From an uncultured Flavobacteriaceae bacterium (GTDB lineage: Bacteria > Bacteroidota > Bacteroidia > Flavobacteriales > Flavobacteriaceae), in the NCBI GenBank assembly GCA_947494325.1, contig CANLUS010000002.1:310001-374000 (forward strand): 64,000 nucleotides of DNA, in the 5' to 3' direction. Shown one piece after another: positions 54,835 through 62,845 of this stretch. Position 1 is the first letter of the stretch; each line of letters begins with the position of its first letter. Both the position numbers and the translations under genes were made by a program. The notes below the pieces were generated by a model. It made no database searches and was not told the DNA's origin. It saw nothing but the letters and a program-made list of their open reading frames with translations.

Positions 54835-55860
54835 ATGATGAAATACAGCTACTTTGCAATACTTTTAACCTTAGTATTATTCATTTCATGTAAAAAAGAA
54901 GTCGATGTGGTTGATTTTACCACGGTTTCTGGAACAATTTTGAATCCCATTAACACAACCGTTAGCATCGCGAATCGAACGTATAGCAAAACACTTGACC
55001 TAGATTCTTCGGGGAAGTTTAAGGACACCCTACATATCGATGATGGTGTGTATGTTTTAAGAAATGGAGAAAGTAACATTATCTTAGAATTGAAGGTTGG
55101 ATACGATTTAGATGTGACGTATGATGCTAATAAGGCTGAGGAGACCCTTTCATTTTCTGGATTGGGCGCCGTAAATAACAATTATTTTGCCGATCGAGTT
55201 CGACTGCAAGAGACCTTAAATCTGCAAGATTTTAATACTTTTTTTAGATTAGAGAAATCTGATTTTGATTCTAAAGTCAATGAGGTCAAAACAACATTAG
55301 ACAATTTGATATCGAATGCTTCAGGGTTAGATTCGGTTATTGTAGTTAGTGAAAAGAGATCGAATCGACAATTGATTTCTTTTTTACAAGGAAGCTATGT
55401 TCAGAAGCATGAAATTCTTACCAAATTGGCTGAAAATATGCCTTCACCAACTTTTAATTATCCTGACATTAACGGGCATAACGTTTCCTTAAGCAGCTTA
55501 AAAGGAAAATATGTTTATATTGATGTTTGGGCAACATGGTGCGGGCCATGTAGAGTACAAATACCTTATTTAAAAGAGCTTGAAGAAAAGTATGAAAATA
55601 AAAACATTGAATTTATTGGATTATCAATTGATACCCAAGAAAACAAAGGTAAATGGGAGGCAATGGTAGCAGAACGAAATTTGAAAGGCATACAGCTCTT
55701 AGCTGACAAGGATTGGCAATCAAAATTCATTCAAGAGTATTATATCACAGGGATTCCGCGTTTCATATTGATAGATCCTAAAGGGAATATAGTTTCTCCC
55801 GATGCTCCTCGACCATCAGATCCTGCATTAACTAAACTTTTCGATAAATTGAAGATTTAA
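54835..55860 (+). CDS. TlpA-like lipoprotein with N-terminal extension
   Basis: 341 aa. Lipoprotein signal to Cys20 (LVLFISC). Residues about 25-190 form a DUF4369-like beta domain (TVSGTILNPINTTVSIANR, DGVYVLRNGESNIILELKVG). The TlpA/thioredoxin domain starts near 200: DINGHNVSLSSLKGKYVYIDV and WATWCGPCRVQIPYL with the classical CGPC pair. It ends GIPRFILIDPKGN and APRPSDPAL. It is close to the preceding gene in its last 130 residues. Two starts (54835, 54838) are possible. Confidence 0.88.
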   Translation: MMKYSYFAILLTLVLFISCKKEVDVVDFTTVSGTILNPINTTVSIANRTYSKTLDLDSSGKFKDTLHIDDGVYVLRNGESNIILELKVGYDLDVTYDANKAEETLSFSGLGAVNNNYFADRVRLQETLNLQDFNTFFRLEKSDFDSKVNEVKTTLDNLISNASGLDSVIVVSEKRSNRQLISFLQGSYVQKHEILTKLAENMPSPTFNYPDINGHNVSLSSLKGKYVYIDVWATWCGPCRVQIPYLKELEEKYENKNIEFIGLSIDTQENKGKWEAMVAERNLKGIQLLADKDWQSKFIQEYYITGIPRFILIDPKGNIVSPDAPRPSDPALTKLFDKLKI

Positions 55861-55877
55861 TAGTTTATTTAAAAAAT

Positions 55878-55910
55878 AGAAAAAGAGATTCATAAACGAA
55901 TCTCTTTTTT
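55878..55910. terminator. Bidirectional terminator between TlpA and nnr
   Basis: AAAAGAGATTC and GAATCTCTTTT form an 11-bp stem with a 6-nt loop, with A and T runs on both sides. It serves the convergent TlpA and nnr genes. Confidence 0.86.
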
Positions 55911-57487
55911 TATACGTGCATTGTAGTATCGTCAGTATCCTGTTGATTCTCTGGAACTGCATTCGTAGTTGGTGGCGGCAAATCTTTTTTAAACAATTCT
56001 TTAAATGCCGCTGGCAAATATTTTAAAATATCAGTTGCAGTAAATGTTTCATAAACTTCATTAGTCATAGCAATATCGGCCGTACTGCCATGCAAATAAA
56101 CAGCGAGCACACTCGCTTCAAAAGGACCATATCCTTGCGCGATAAAACCAGTAATCATTCCTGTTAATACATCACCGCTTCCTCCTGTTGAAAGTCCTGG
56201 GTTGCCTGTAGCATTAAAATAGCAAATTCCTTGATGAGCTACAACACTATATGCACCTTTGAGAATAATGGTGACCTTATATTTTGTTGCCAATGCATTC
56301 AATTTATCCAATCGATCATAGTCATTTTTACATTTACCGACTAACCGTTCAAATTCTTTTGGATGTGGTGTCAACACCGAGTTTTCTGGAATTAATTTCA
56401 GTAATTTTTTATCTTTAGCTAAAAGATTGATCGCATCTGCATCAATCACTAAGGGTAGTTTATTCTTTTTTAAAAATTGTGCAAATCCACTGGCAGTCTT
56501 TGTTGATAATCCTAAGCCCACTCCAACACCAATTGCCGTAGCCTTAACCTTAGAATCAAAATGTATAATTTCATTTAACAGGTCAACTTCTACCATCGCT
56601 TCTGGTATCGCCATTTGTAAGATCTCATATCCACATTTGGGAATATATGCGGTAACTAAGCCACTACCCACTTTTAAGGCTGCTTTGGTGGCCAATACAG
56701 CGGCACCCATTTTACCATAACTCCCACCAATTATTAGCGAATGTCCAAAATCTCCTTTATGAGAAAATTTCGTTCGGAATTTATAAAGAGATAAGACATT
56801 CTCTTTACCAATAATATGATGATCGGTTTCAACATTATATAAATACTCAGCATCCAATCCAATATCAATAACTTCCCAAGAATTTACGAATTCCTGATTT
56901 TCTTGCAATAAAAATGAGAGCTTTGGAGATTGAAATGTCAATGTATGATACGCCTTAATGACCGCTTCTCTATCTTCTACCGATTTTGCCGCATAGATAC
57001 CTGACGGAACATCTACAGAAAGCACATAGGCATTCGTAGCATTTATATGCTGTATAACTTCCTTTAAAACATCTTTAGGAGGTCTTGTTAGCCCTAATCC
57101 GAAAATAGCATCGATAATCATGATATCTTCGCTCAATTCTGGTAGATCGGTTTTACACGTAACCATTTCAGGCCACACTCCTATTTCTTTTAAGCGATCA
57201 TAGTTCGTTAAAAAATCTTGCGTTCTAACATTACTACAATTGATCACATACACATGCACGTTATAACCATGCTGTTTTAAATGACGGCCAATAACCAAGC
57301 CATCACCTCCATTATTACCAGTACCACAAAAAACATGAATCGGAATATTATTTCCTTGTAAGCGATTATGAATCCATTGAAAACATATGGTCGCTGCATG
57401 CTCCATCAAATCTGCAGATGTGATTGCACCTTTTGCAATCGTGATTTTGTCTGCTTCATATTGCTGAGCAGCAGAGAGTACTTTCAT
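55910..57487 (-). CDS. nnr: Bifunctional NAD(P)H-hydrate epimerase / ADP-dependent dehydratase
   Basis: 525 aa metabolite-repair enzyme that removes damaged NADHX/NADPHX. The N-terminal YjeF_N epimerase domain carries VFCGTGNNGGDGLVIGRHL and DAIFGLGLTRPP. The C-terminal ADP-dependent dehydratase (YjeF_C/carkD) domain has GHSLIIGGSYGKMGAAVLA, LTPHPKEFERLVG, ILKGAYSVV and LSTGGSGDVLTGMITGF. A 20-residue acidic Thr/Asp-rich tail ends the protein. It follows accA with a 6-nt gap and is the last gene of the long minus-strand run. Confidence 0.96.
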   Translation of the reverse strand: MKVLSAAQQYEADKITIAKGAITSADLMEHAATICFQWIHNRLQGNNIPIHVFCGTGNNGGDGLVIGRHLKQHGYNVHVYVINCSNVRTQDFLTNYDRLKEIGVWPEMVTCKTDLPELSEDIMIIDAIFGLGLTRPPKDVLKEVIQHINATNAYVLSVDVPSGIYAAKSVEDREAVIKAYHTLTFQSPKLSFLLQENQEFVNSWEVIDIGLDAEYLYNVETDHHIIGKENVLSLYKFRTKFSHKGDFGHSLIIGGSYGKMGAAVLATKAALKVGSGLVTAYIPKCGYEILQMAIPEAMVEVDLLNEIIHFDSKVKATAIGVGVGLGLSTKTASGFAQFLKKNKLPLVIDADAINLLAKDKKLLKLIPENSVLTPHPKEFERLVGKCKNDYDRLDKLNALATKYKVTIILKGAYSVVAHQGICYFNATGNPGLSTGGSGDVLTGMITGFIAQGYGPFEASVLAVYLHGSTADIAMTNEVYETFTATDILKYLPAAFKELFKKDLPPPTTNAVPENQQDTDDTTMHV

Positions 57488-57493
57488 AAATAA

Positions 57494-58447
57494 TTAATCT
57501 TTATAAACACCCATAGATGCATACTTTTCCATGCGTTTTTCAATAAGTTCTTCTGTAGAGAGTTTCTTTAACTCGTTATAAGCCTTGATGATTGTTTTCT
57601 CAACAGTTTTGAATGTTTCTTCACGGTTACTGTGAGCTCCACCTAGTGGCTCTTTGATAATATCATCAACCACCTGTAGTTTTTTACCGTCTTTTGCTGT
57701 TAACTTTAATGCTTCAGCAGCTTGCTCTTTTTGATCCCAACTTCTCCATAAAATTGAAGAACAGTTTTCTGGAGAAATTACTGAATACCAAGCGTTTTCT
57801 AGCATTAGCACCTTGTCGCCAACCCCAATACCTAAAGCACCACCTGAAGCCCCTTCACCGATTACAATAGCGATTATTGGAGTCTTCAAAATTGTCATTT
57901 CGTATATATTTCTAGCGATAGCCTCTCCTTGACCTCTTTCTTCTGCTTCCATACCTGGATAAGCTCCCGGAGTATCAATAAGAGTGATAACTGGTATATT
58001 AAATTTTTCAGCCATTTTCATCAAGCGTAAGGCTTTACGATAACCTTCAGGATTTGCCATACCGAAATTACGATATTGACGTGTTTTAGTATTGTATCCT
58101 TTTTGCTGGCCTATAAACATAAATGATTGATCACCTATTTTACCAAGGCCACCGACCATTGCCTTATCATCTTTTACGTTTCTATCTCCATGCAATTCCA
58201 TGAAAGTGCCTTTCGTAAACGCATCTATAAAATCTAGGGTATATGGTCTAGATGGGTGTCTAGATAATTGTACTCGTTGCCAAGCTGTTAAATTCTTATA
58301 GATATCTTTTTTCGCTTTTTCAAGCTTACCTTCTATTTGTTCGCACGTTTCGGTAACATCAACATCACTCTCTTTGCCAATTATAACACACTTTTCAAGT
58401 TGCTCTTGCAATTCTTGTATTGGTTTTTCAAAATCTAAATACTCCAT
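57494..58447 (-). CDS. accA: Acetyl-CoA carboxylase carboxyltransferase subunit alpha
   Basis: 317 aa. With AccD it transfers the carboxyl from biotin to acetyl-CoA to make malonyl-CoA for fatty-acid synthesis. Blocks: [73 protein letters not shown] and [14 protein letters not shown]. The accD partner is not in the window. It follows the EamA transporter gene after a 51-nt gap. Confidence 0.97.
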   Translation of the reverse strand: MEYLDFEKPIQELQEQLEKCVIIGKESDVDVTETCEQIEGKLEKAKKDIYKNLTAWQRVQLSRHPSRPYTLDFIDAFTKGTFMELHGDRNVKDDKAMVGGLGKIGDQSFMFIGQQKGYNTKTRQYRNFGMANPEGYRKALRLMKMAEKFNIPVITLIDTPGAYPGMEAEERGQGEAIARNIYEMTILKTPIIAIVIGEGASGGALGIGVGDKVLMLENAWYSVISPENCSSILWRSWDQKEQAAEALKLTAKDGKKLQVVDDIIKEPLGGAHSNREETFKTVEKTIIKAYNELKKLSTEELIEKRMEKYASMGVYKD

Positions 58448-58498
58448 TCGGATTAGTTTAATTAGGTCTACAAATATATAAACTTTGTCGGGATAACA

Positions 58499-59395
58499 TT
58501 ATTTTTTAAGCTTGAATAAATTTGATCTATTCTTCATCAACGCTTCTATCAAAACGGTAACTAAAATAAGGATTGCTCCGTAATAAAAATTCGAGCTCAT
58601 CATTTCGCTTTCACCAAAGAATAGCAAGGCCAATATGATGCCATAAACTGGTTCTAAATTATAACTCAACACCACTGTATACGGACTAATATATCTCATA
58701 ATATGAACCGCAGCAATAAAAGCATACGCCGTACATACCGAAGCTAACATAAAAATATAGATCCAATCAGTCGTGGGTAAATCGAAGAATTTTGTACTAA
58801 ATCCGTTCTCTGAAAACAGAAGATATATTGAAATAAAAGCAACCCCTCCAATAAATTCATAGAAAGAAATGATCGTGGCATTATGCTTCTCAACAAATCG
58901 CCCATTAATTACCGCAAACAGCGATGAAAAAAAAGCGGATGAAACCCCGAGTATTATTCCGTTCAGATACTTTATTTCACTATCAACAATCAAAACGACA
59001 CCCACGATTACTATAAGGCCAAAAACAATCTCATATCCTCTGATTTTTCTTCGAAAAAAAATAGGCTCTATAAAAGAAGCGAAAAACGCTCCTGTTGAAA
59101 ACATTGCTAAAGCAATTGAAACATTCGAAGCATTTATGGCCGCAAAAAATGTAATCCAATGTAAGGCTATTATCACCCCGGCTAGTAAAAACTTTACAAC
59201 ATTTATTGGAGATACTCGAATATCTATTTTGACAATCTTAATGTATATAAACATCAAGATTCCAGCGATCAACATTCGATACCATACAAGTGAAAACGCT
59301 TCAATTGTGATTAATTCACCCAAAATAGCCGTAAAGCCAGCGATAAATACTAGAAAGTGTAGGTGAAGATTATGCTTCAGTTTAGCGTTTTGCAT
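58499..59395 (-). CDS. EamA/DMT-family transporter
   Basis: 298 aa inner-membrane transporter with ten predicted transmembrane helices in two EamA repeats (about 10-140 and 150-290). Motifs are IEAFSLVWYRMLIAGILMFIYI in the first repeat and YIMRYISPYTVVLSYNLEPVYGIIL-type residues in the second, split as MRYISPYTVVLSYNLEPVYG. The DMT superfamily exports metabolites, often amino acids or nucleotide sugars, so the substrate cannot be set. Its 5' end overlaps the LptF/G gene by 14 nt. Confidence 0.88.
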   Translation of the reverse strand: MQNAKLKHNLHLHFLVFIAGFTAILGELITIEAFSLVWYRMLIAGILMFIYIKIVKIDIRVSPINVVKFLLAGVIIALHWITFFAAINASNVSIALAMFSTGAFFASFIEPIFFRRKIRGYEIVFGLIVIVGVVLIVDSEIKYLNGIILGVSSAFFSSLFAVINGRFVEKHNATIISFYEFIGGVAFISIYLLFSENGFSTKFFDLPTTDWIYIFMLASVCTAYAFIAAVHIMRYISPYTVVLSYNLEPVYGIILALLFFGESEMMSSNFYYGAILILVTVLIEALMKNRSNLFKLKK

Positions 59396-60467
59396 TGAAA
59401 TATAGATAAGCTGCTAAAATACCGAATAATATATTGGGCAGCCAAACCATAAAAAGGGGATTGTATCCAGCCCCAGCCCCGAGGACTTCTGCAACTTTCA
59501 TAAAGAAAACATAGATAAACATCAAGGCTATGCCAAATGCTAAATTAATTCCGACACCGCCACGCCGTTTTCTTGAGGCTAAGGCTACAGCAATTAATGT
59601 TAATACGAATGAAGAAACCGGTAGACTTGTTCTCTTATAAAGCTCAACTTTATATTGGTTTAAGTTTTTAACGCCTCTATTTGAAGATATTTCAATGTGT
59701 TCAGATAACTTTTGCGAAGTCATAGCTCTCGCTAAATAATCAACATACAATAAGTCTTTTGGAAAGAAATTAAAAGTTGTGTCCATTTTTCTATCAGAAA
59801 ATATACTATCTCCTTTTGTATTTACAAATCTCTTTTTGTAGTTATTTAAGGTATATGTAGAATCCTTTGGATTGTATCGAATATTCCCAGCTAAGATTTT
59901 ATATTTTAGTTTTAATCCTTCGAACTTTTCATATGAAAAGTCATATCCATAATTTGTCTTCAAATTAAAACTCCTAAAATACACGTAGTTACGATCATCT
60001 AATTGTAAGTTTACTTGAGAGACCTGTGTCTTCGATTTTGGGCGTCTACGTAAGTTTTCTTCTTTAAAATTTTCGAAAGTTCCATTTGTCCGCGGCACTA
60101 CAAAGTGATTAAAAACAAAGGCTACACTTGCAACAATTCCCGCTCCAATAATATAAGGTCTTAACAGCCGTTTGAACGATATTCCAGCACTGTGAATTGC
60201 TACAATCTCGGTATCATTTGCCAACTTTGAAGTAAATAGGATTACAGCAATAAACAATGGCAAGGCCATAAAATTGAAGACATAATTTAAAATAAAAGGA
60301 ATGTAATAATCCTTTACAATTTCGATAAATGTCAAATCAGGCTTTGCTAAAAATTTTCCAATTTTCTCAGAAACATCTATAGCTATTGCAACAGGAATTA
60401 GAATGAGCAACGTAAAAATAAAAGAAGTTAAGTACTTCTTAAGAATATATTTATCAAGCTTTCGCAC
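59382..60467 (-). CDS. LptF/LptG-family permease
   Basis: 361 aa. Predicted membrane subunit of the Lpt transporter that extracts LPS from the inner membrane. Six transmembrane helices: three N-terminal (LDKYILKKYLTSFIFTLLIL opening, NYVFNFMALPLFIAVILF, GAGIVASVAFVF) and three at the C-terminus (PVSSFVLTLIAVALASRKRRGG, NLAFGIALMFIYVFFMKV, VWLPNILFGILAAYLY), with a periplasmic beta-jellyroll in between. Whether it is LptF or LptG cannot be settled from the sequence. It follows tgt after a 4-nt gap. Confidence 0.92.
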   Translation of the reverse strand: MRKLDKYILKKYLTSFIFTLLILIPVAIAIDVSEKIGKFLAKPDLTFIEIVKDYYIPFILNYVFNFMALPLFIAVILFTSKLANDTEIVAIHSAGISFKRLLRPYIIGAGIVASVAFVFNHFVVPRTNGTFENFKEENLRRRPKSKTQVSQVNLQLDDRNYVYFRSFNLKTNYGYDFSYEKFEGLKLKYKILAGNIRYNPKDSTYTLNNYKKRFVNTKGDSIFSDRKMDTTFNFFPKDLLYVDYLARAMTSQKLSEHIEISSNRGVKNLNQYKVELYKRTSLPVSSFVLTLIAVALASRKRRGGVGINLAFGIALMFIYVFFMKVAEVLGAGAGYNPLFMVWLPNILFGILAAYLYFNAKR

Positions 60468-60471
60468 TATT

Positions 60472-61602
60472 TTACAGCCTTTTATTCATTTGATTTACCA
60501 TCATGTTTTTCCATGTGGTAAAATCTCCTGCTAATATATGCTTTCTAGCTTCACGAACCAACCATAGATAAAATCCAAGATTATGAATAGAGGCTATTTG
60601 TTTGGCTAAATATTCTTTTGCGGCAAATAAATGTCGCAAATACGCTTTAGAATATGTGGTATCCACATAAGTTATTCCCATTTCATCAATCGGAGAAAAA
60701 TCATCAGCCCATTTTTTATTTTTAATATTGATTGTGCCATGTGCCGTGAACAACATTCCATTTCGAGCATTGCGAGTAGGCATTACACAATCGAACATAT
60801 CAATACCGAGTGCAATATTTTCTAAAATATTTATGGGCGTACCAACTCCCATCAAATATCGTGGTTTATCTTCGGGTAACACACTACAAACAATATCGGT
60901 CATTTCATACATTTCTTCGGCCGGCTCTCCTACTGACAAGCCACCAATAGCATTTGCCTCAGCCCCTACCGAAGCAATAAATTCTGCTGATTGTTTACGT
61001 AGATCTTTATAAGTACTTCCTTGAACAATAGGTAAGAATGTTTGTTCAAATCCATATTTGACTGGCGTTTTCTCTAAATGATCCATACAACGTTTTAACC
61101 ATCGATGCGTCATATGCATAGATCGTTTCGCATAATTGTATTCGCATGGATACGGCGTACATTCGTCAAAAGCCATGATAATATCTGCTCCAATACTTCG
61201 CTGTATATCCATTGAAAATTCTGGAGAGAAAAAATGGGAGGAGCCATCGATATGTGATTTAAACTTTACTCCTTCTTCTGTAATTTTATTATTTCCAGAA
61301 AGTGAATACACTTGATATCCGCCAGAATCGGTCAGAATCGGCCGATCCCAATTCATAAATTTATGAAGACCACCAGCCTTTTCAAGAATATCAGTTTGGG
61401 GACGAAGGTATAAGTGATACGTATTTCCCAAAATAATATCAGCATTGATATCATCCTTCAATTCGTGTTGATGCACTCCCTTTACAGAAGCTACAGTTCC
61501 AACAGGCATAAAAATGGGTGTTTCGATAGTACCGTGAGCAGTGGTAATTTCACCTGCCCGCGCTTTACTTTGTTGGTCTGTTGCTTCTAGCTTAAAATCC
61601 AT
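60472..61602 (-). CDS. tgt: tRNA-guanine transglycosylase (zinc-cysteine site absent)
   Basis: 376 aa. Exchanges guanine 34 of GUN-anticodon tRNAs for preQ1 in queuosine synthesis. Active-site blocks are LTDSGGYQ (D92), MAFDECTPYP (D146), VGTPINILENIALGIDMFD and DCVMPTRNARNG (nucleophile D271). The zinc motif CxCxxC of E. coli Tgt aligns with G309, T311 and D314 here, so the three cysteines are missing; the fourth ligand, His340 (IASIHNL), is kept. Loss may be a feature of the Bacteroidetes enzymes. It lies between the ychF and LptF/G genes. Confidence 0.95.
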   Translation of the reverse strand: MDFKLEATDQQSKARAGEITTAHGTIETPIFMPVGTVASVKGVHQHELKDDINADIILGNTYHLYLRPQTDILEKAGGLHKFMNWDRPILTDSGGYQVYSLSGNNKITEEGVKFKSHIDGSSHFFSPEFSMDIQRSIGADIIMAFDECTPYPCEYNYAKRSMHMTHRWLKRCMDHLEKTPVKYGFEQTFLPIVQGSTYKDLRKQSAEFIASVGAEANAIGGLSVGEPAEEMYEMTDIVCSVLPEDKPRYLMGVGTPINILENIALGIDMFDCVMPTRNARNGMLFTAHGTINIKNKKWADDFSPIDEMGITYVDTTYSKAYLRHLFAAKEYLAKQIASIHNLGFYLWLVREARKHILAGDFTTWKNMMVNQMNKRL

Positions 61603-61610
61603 AGAACAAT

Positions 61611-62702
61611 TTAAACATTAAATCTAAAATGCATTACATCACCGTCGGCAACAACATAATCTTTACCCTCTACAGATAATTTTCCTGCTTCTTTTACTTT
61701 CGCCTCACTTCCATAGCTCACAAAATCATTATATTTCATTACTTCGGCACGGATAAAGCCTTTTTCAAAATCAGTGTGAATAACACCAGCTGCTTGCGGA
61801 GCAGTATCTCCAACATTTATCGTCCAAGCACGTACTTCTTTTACACCTGCTGTAAAATACGTTTGAAGGTTTAACAATTTATAAGAAGCTCTAATTAGCA
61901 CCGACGCACCAGCTTCTTCTAACCCTAAATCATCTAAGAACATTTCACGTTCTTCATAGGTCTCCAATTCTGTAATATCAGCTTCAGTAGCAACTGCTAA
62001 AATTATGACTTCAGCATTCTCATTTGCTACAGCTTCTTTTACACGATCAACATATGCATTACCATTTTTTGCAGAAGCTTCGTCAACATTACAAACATAC
62101 AATACGGGTTTGTCTGTTATAAGTTGCATTGGCTGTACAAATTCTAGATCTTTTTCTGAGAACGTCATAGATCTAACAGAGTTTCCACTTTCTAGAGTTT
62201 GCTGCATTCTTAACAGTACTTCTAATTCAGTTTGCGCTAGTTTATCACCAGTTTTTGCCGTTCGTTTTACACGTTCTAAACGTTTTTCAACAGATTCTAA
62301 ATCTTTCAACTGCAATTCCATGTCGATGGTTTCTTTATCCCTTACTGGATCAACAGAAGTGTCGACATGTACAATATTATCATTATCAAAACAACGTAGC
62401 ACGTGAATGATAGCATCTGTTTCTCTAATATTTGCTAAGAACTTATTTCCTAGACCTTCGCCCTTACTTGCTCCTTTTACCAATCCTGCAATATCGACAA
62501 TCTCAACGGTAGCAGGTTGCACCTTTTCAGGATTGACCAACTCTTCTAGTTTCTCAAGACGTGCGTCAGGTACGTTGACAACACCAATATTTGGCTCAAT
62601 TGTACAAAAGGGAAAGTTTGCACTTTGCGCCTTTGCATTTGATAAACAGTTAAATAAGGTTGATTTTCCTACATTTGGCAATCCAACAATTCCAGCTTTC
62701 AT
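61611..62702 (-). CDS. ychF: Redox-regulated P-loop ATPase YchF
   Basis: 363 aa Obg-family NTPase that prefers ATP. G1 is GLPNVGKSTLFN (residues 7-18), G3 DIAGLVKGA, and the specificity motif is NVDE instead of NKxD (YVCNVDEASA), which explains ATP use. A coiled-coil insertion follows G3, and the C-terminal TGS domain starts near 280 (YFTAGVKEVRAWTI, PQAAGVIHTDFEKGFIRAEV). Normal length. It starts the long minus-strand unit. Confidence 0.97.
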   Translation of the reverse strand: MKAGIVGLPNVGKSTLFNCLSNAKAQSANFPFCTIEPNIGVVNVPDARLEKLEELVNPEKVQPATVEIVDIAGLVKGASKGEGLGNKFLANIRETDAIIHVLRCFDNDNIVHVDTSVDPVRDKETIDMELQLKDLESVEKRLERVKRTAKTGDKLAQTELEVLLRMQQTLESGNSVRSMTFSEKDLEFVQPMQLITDKPVLYVCNVDEASAKNGNAYVDRVKEAVANENAEVIILAVATEADITELETYEEREMFLDDLGLEEAGASVLIRASYKLLNLQTYFTAGVKEVRAWTINVGDTAPQAAGVIHTDFEKGFIRAEVMKYNDFVSYGSEAKVKEAGKLSVEGKDYVVADGDVMHFRFNV

Positions 62703-62732
62703 ATACTATAAAGATCTAAAAAATTCGAGGTG

Positions 62733-62740
62733 CAAATATA
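62733..62740 (-). promoter_or_regulatory. Candidate -7 box for the ychF operon
   Basis: Minus-strand TATATTTG, a full TAnnTTTG match, 30 nt upstream of the ychF ATG. The -33 region is T-rich without a clear TTTG. Confidence 0.45.
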
Positions 62741-62845
62741 CTGTCTTTCTATATAAAAAAACAGAAATTATAGAAATGAAATAAAATTACTTTGATATGA
62801 ACATTTAGTTTCTTAAAATTGTTTAATCAAATGTAATTATACCCT

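Noticed and set aside
58869-59366. A 165-codon frame opposite the EamA transporter
   Set aside because: Antisense shadow of a membrane-protein gene; no independent evidence.
62005-62784. Two frames opposite ychF
   Set aside because: Shadows of ychF with serine-rich composition typical of antisense frames.
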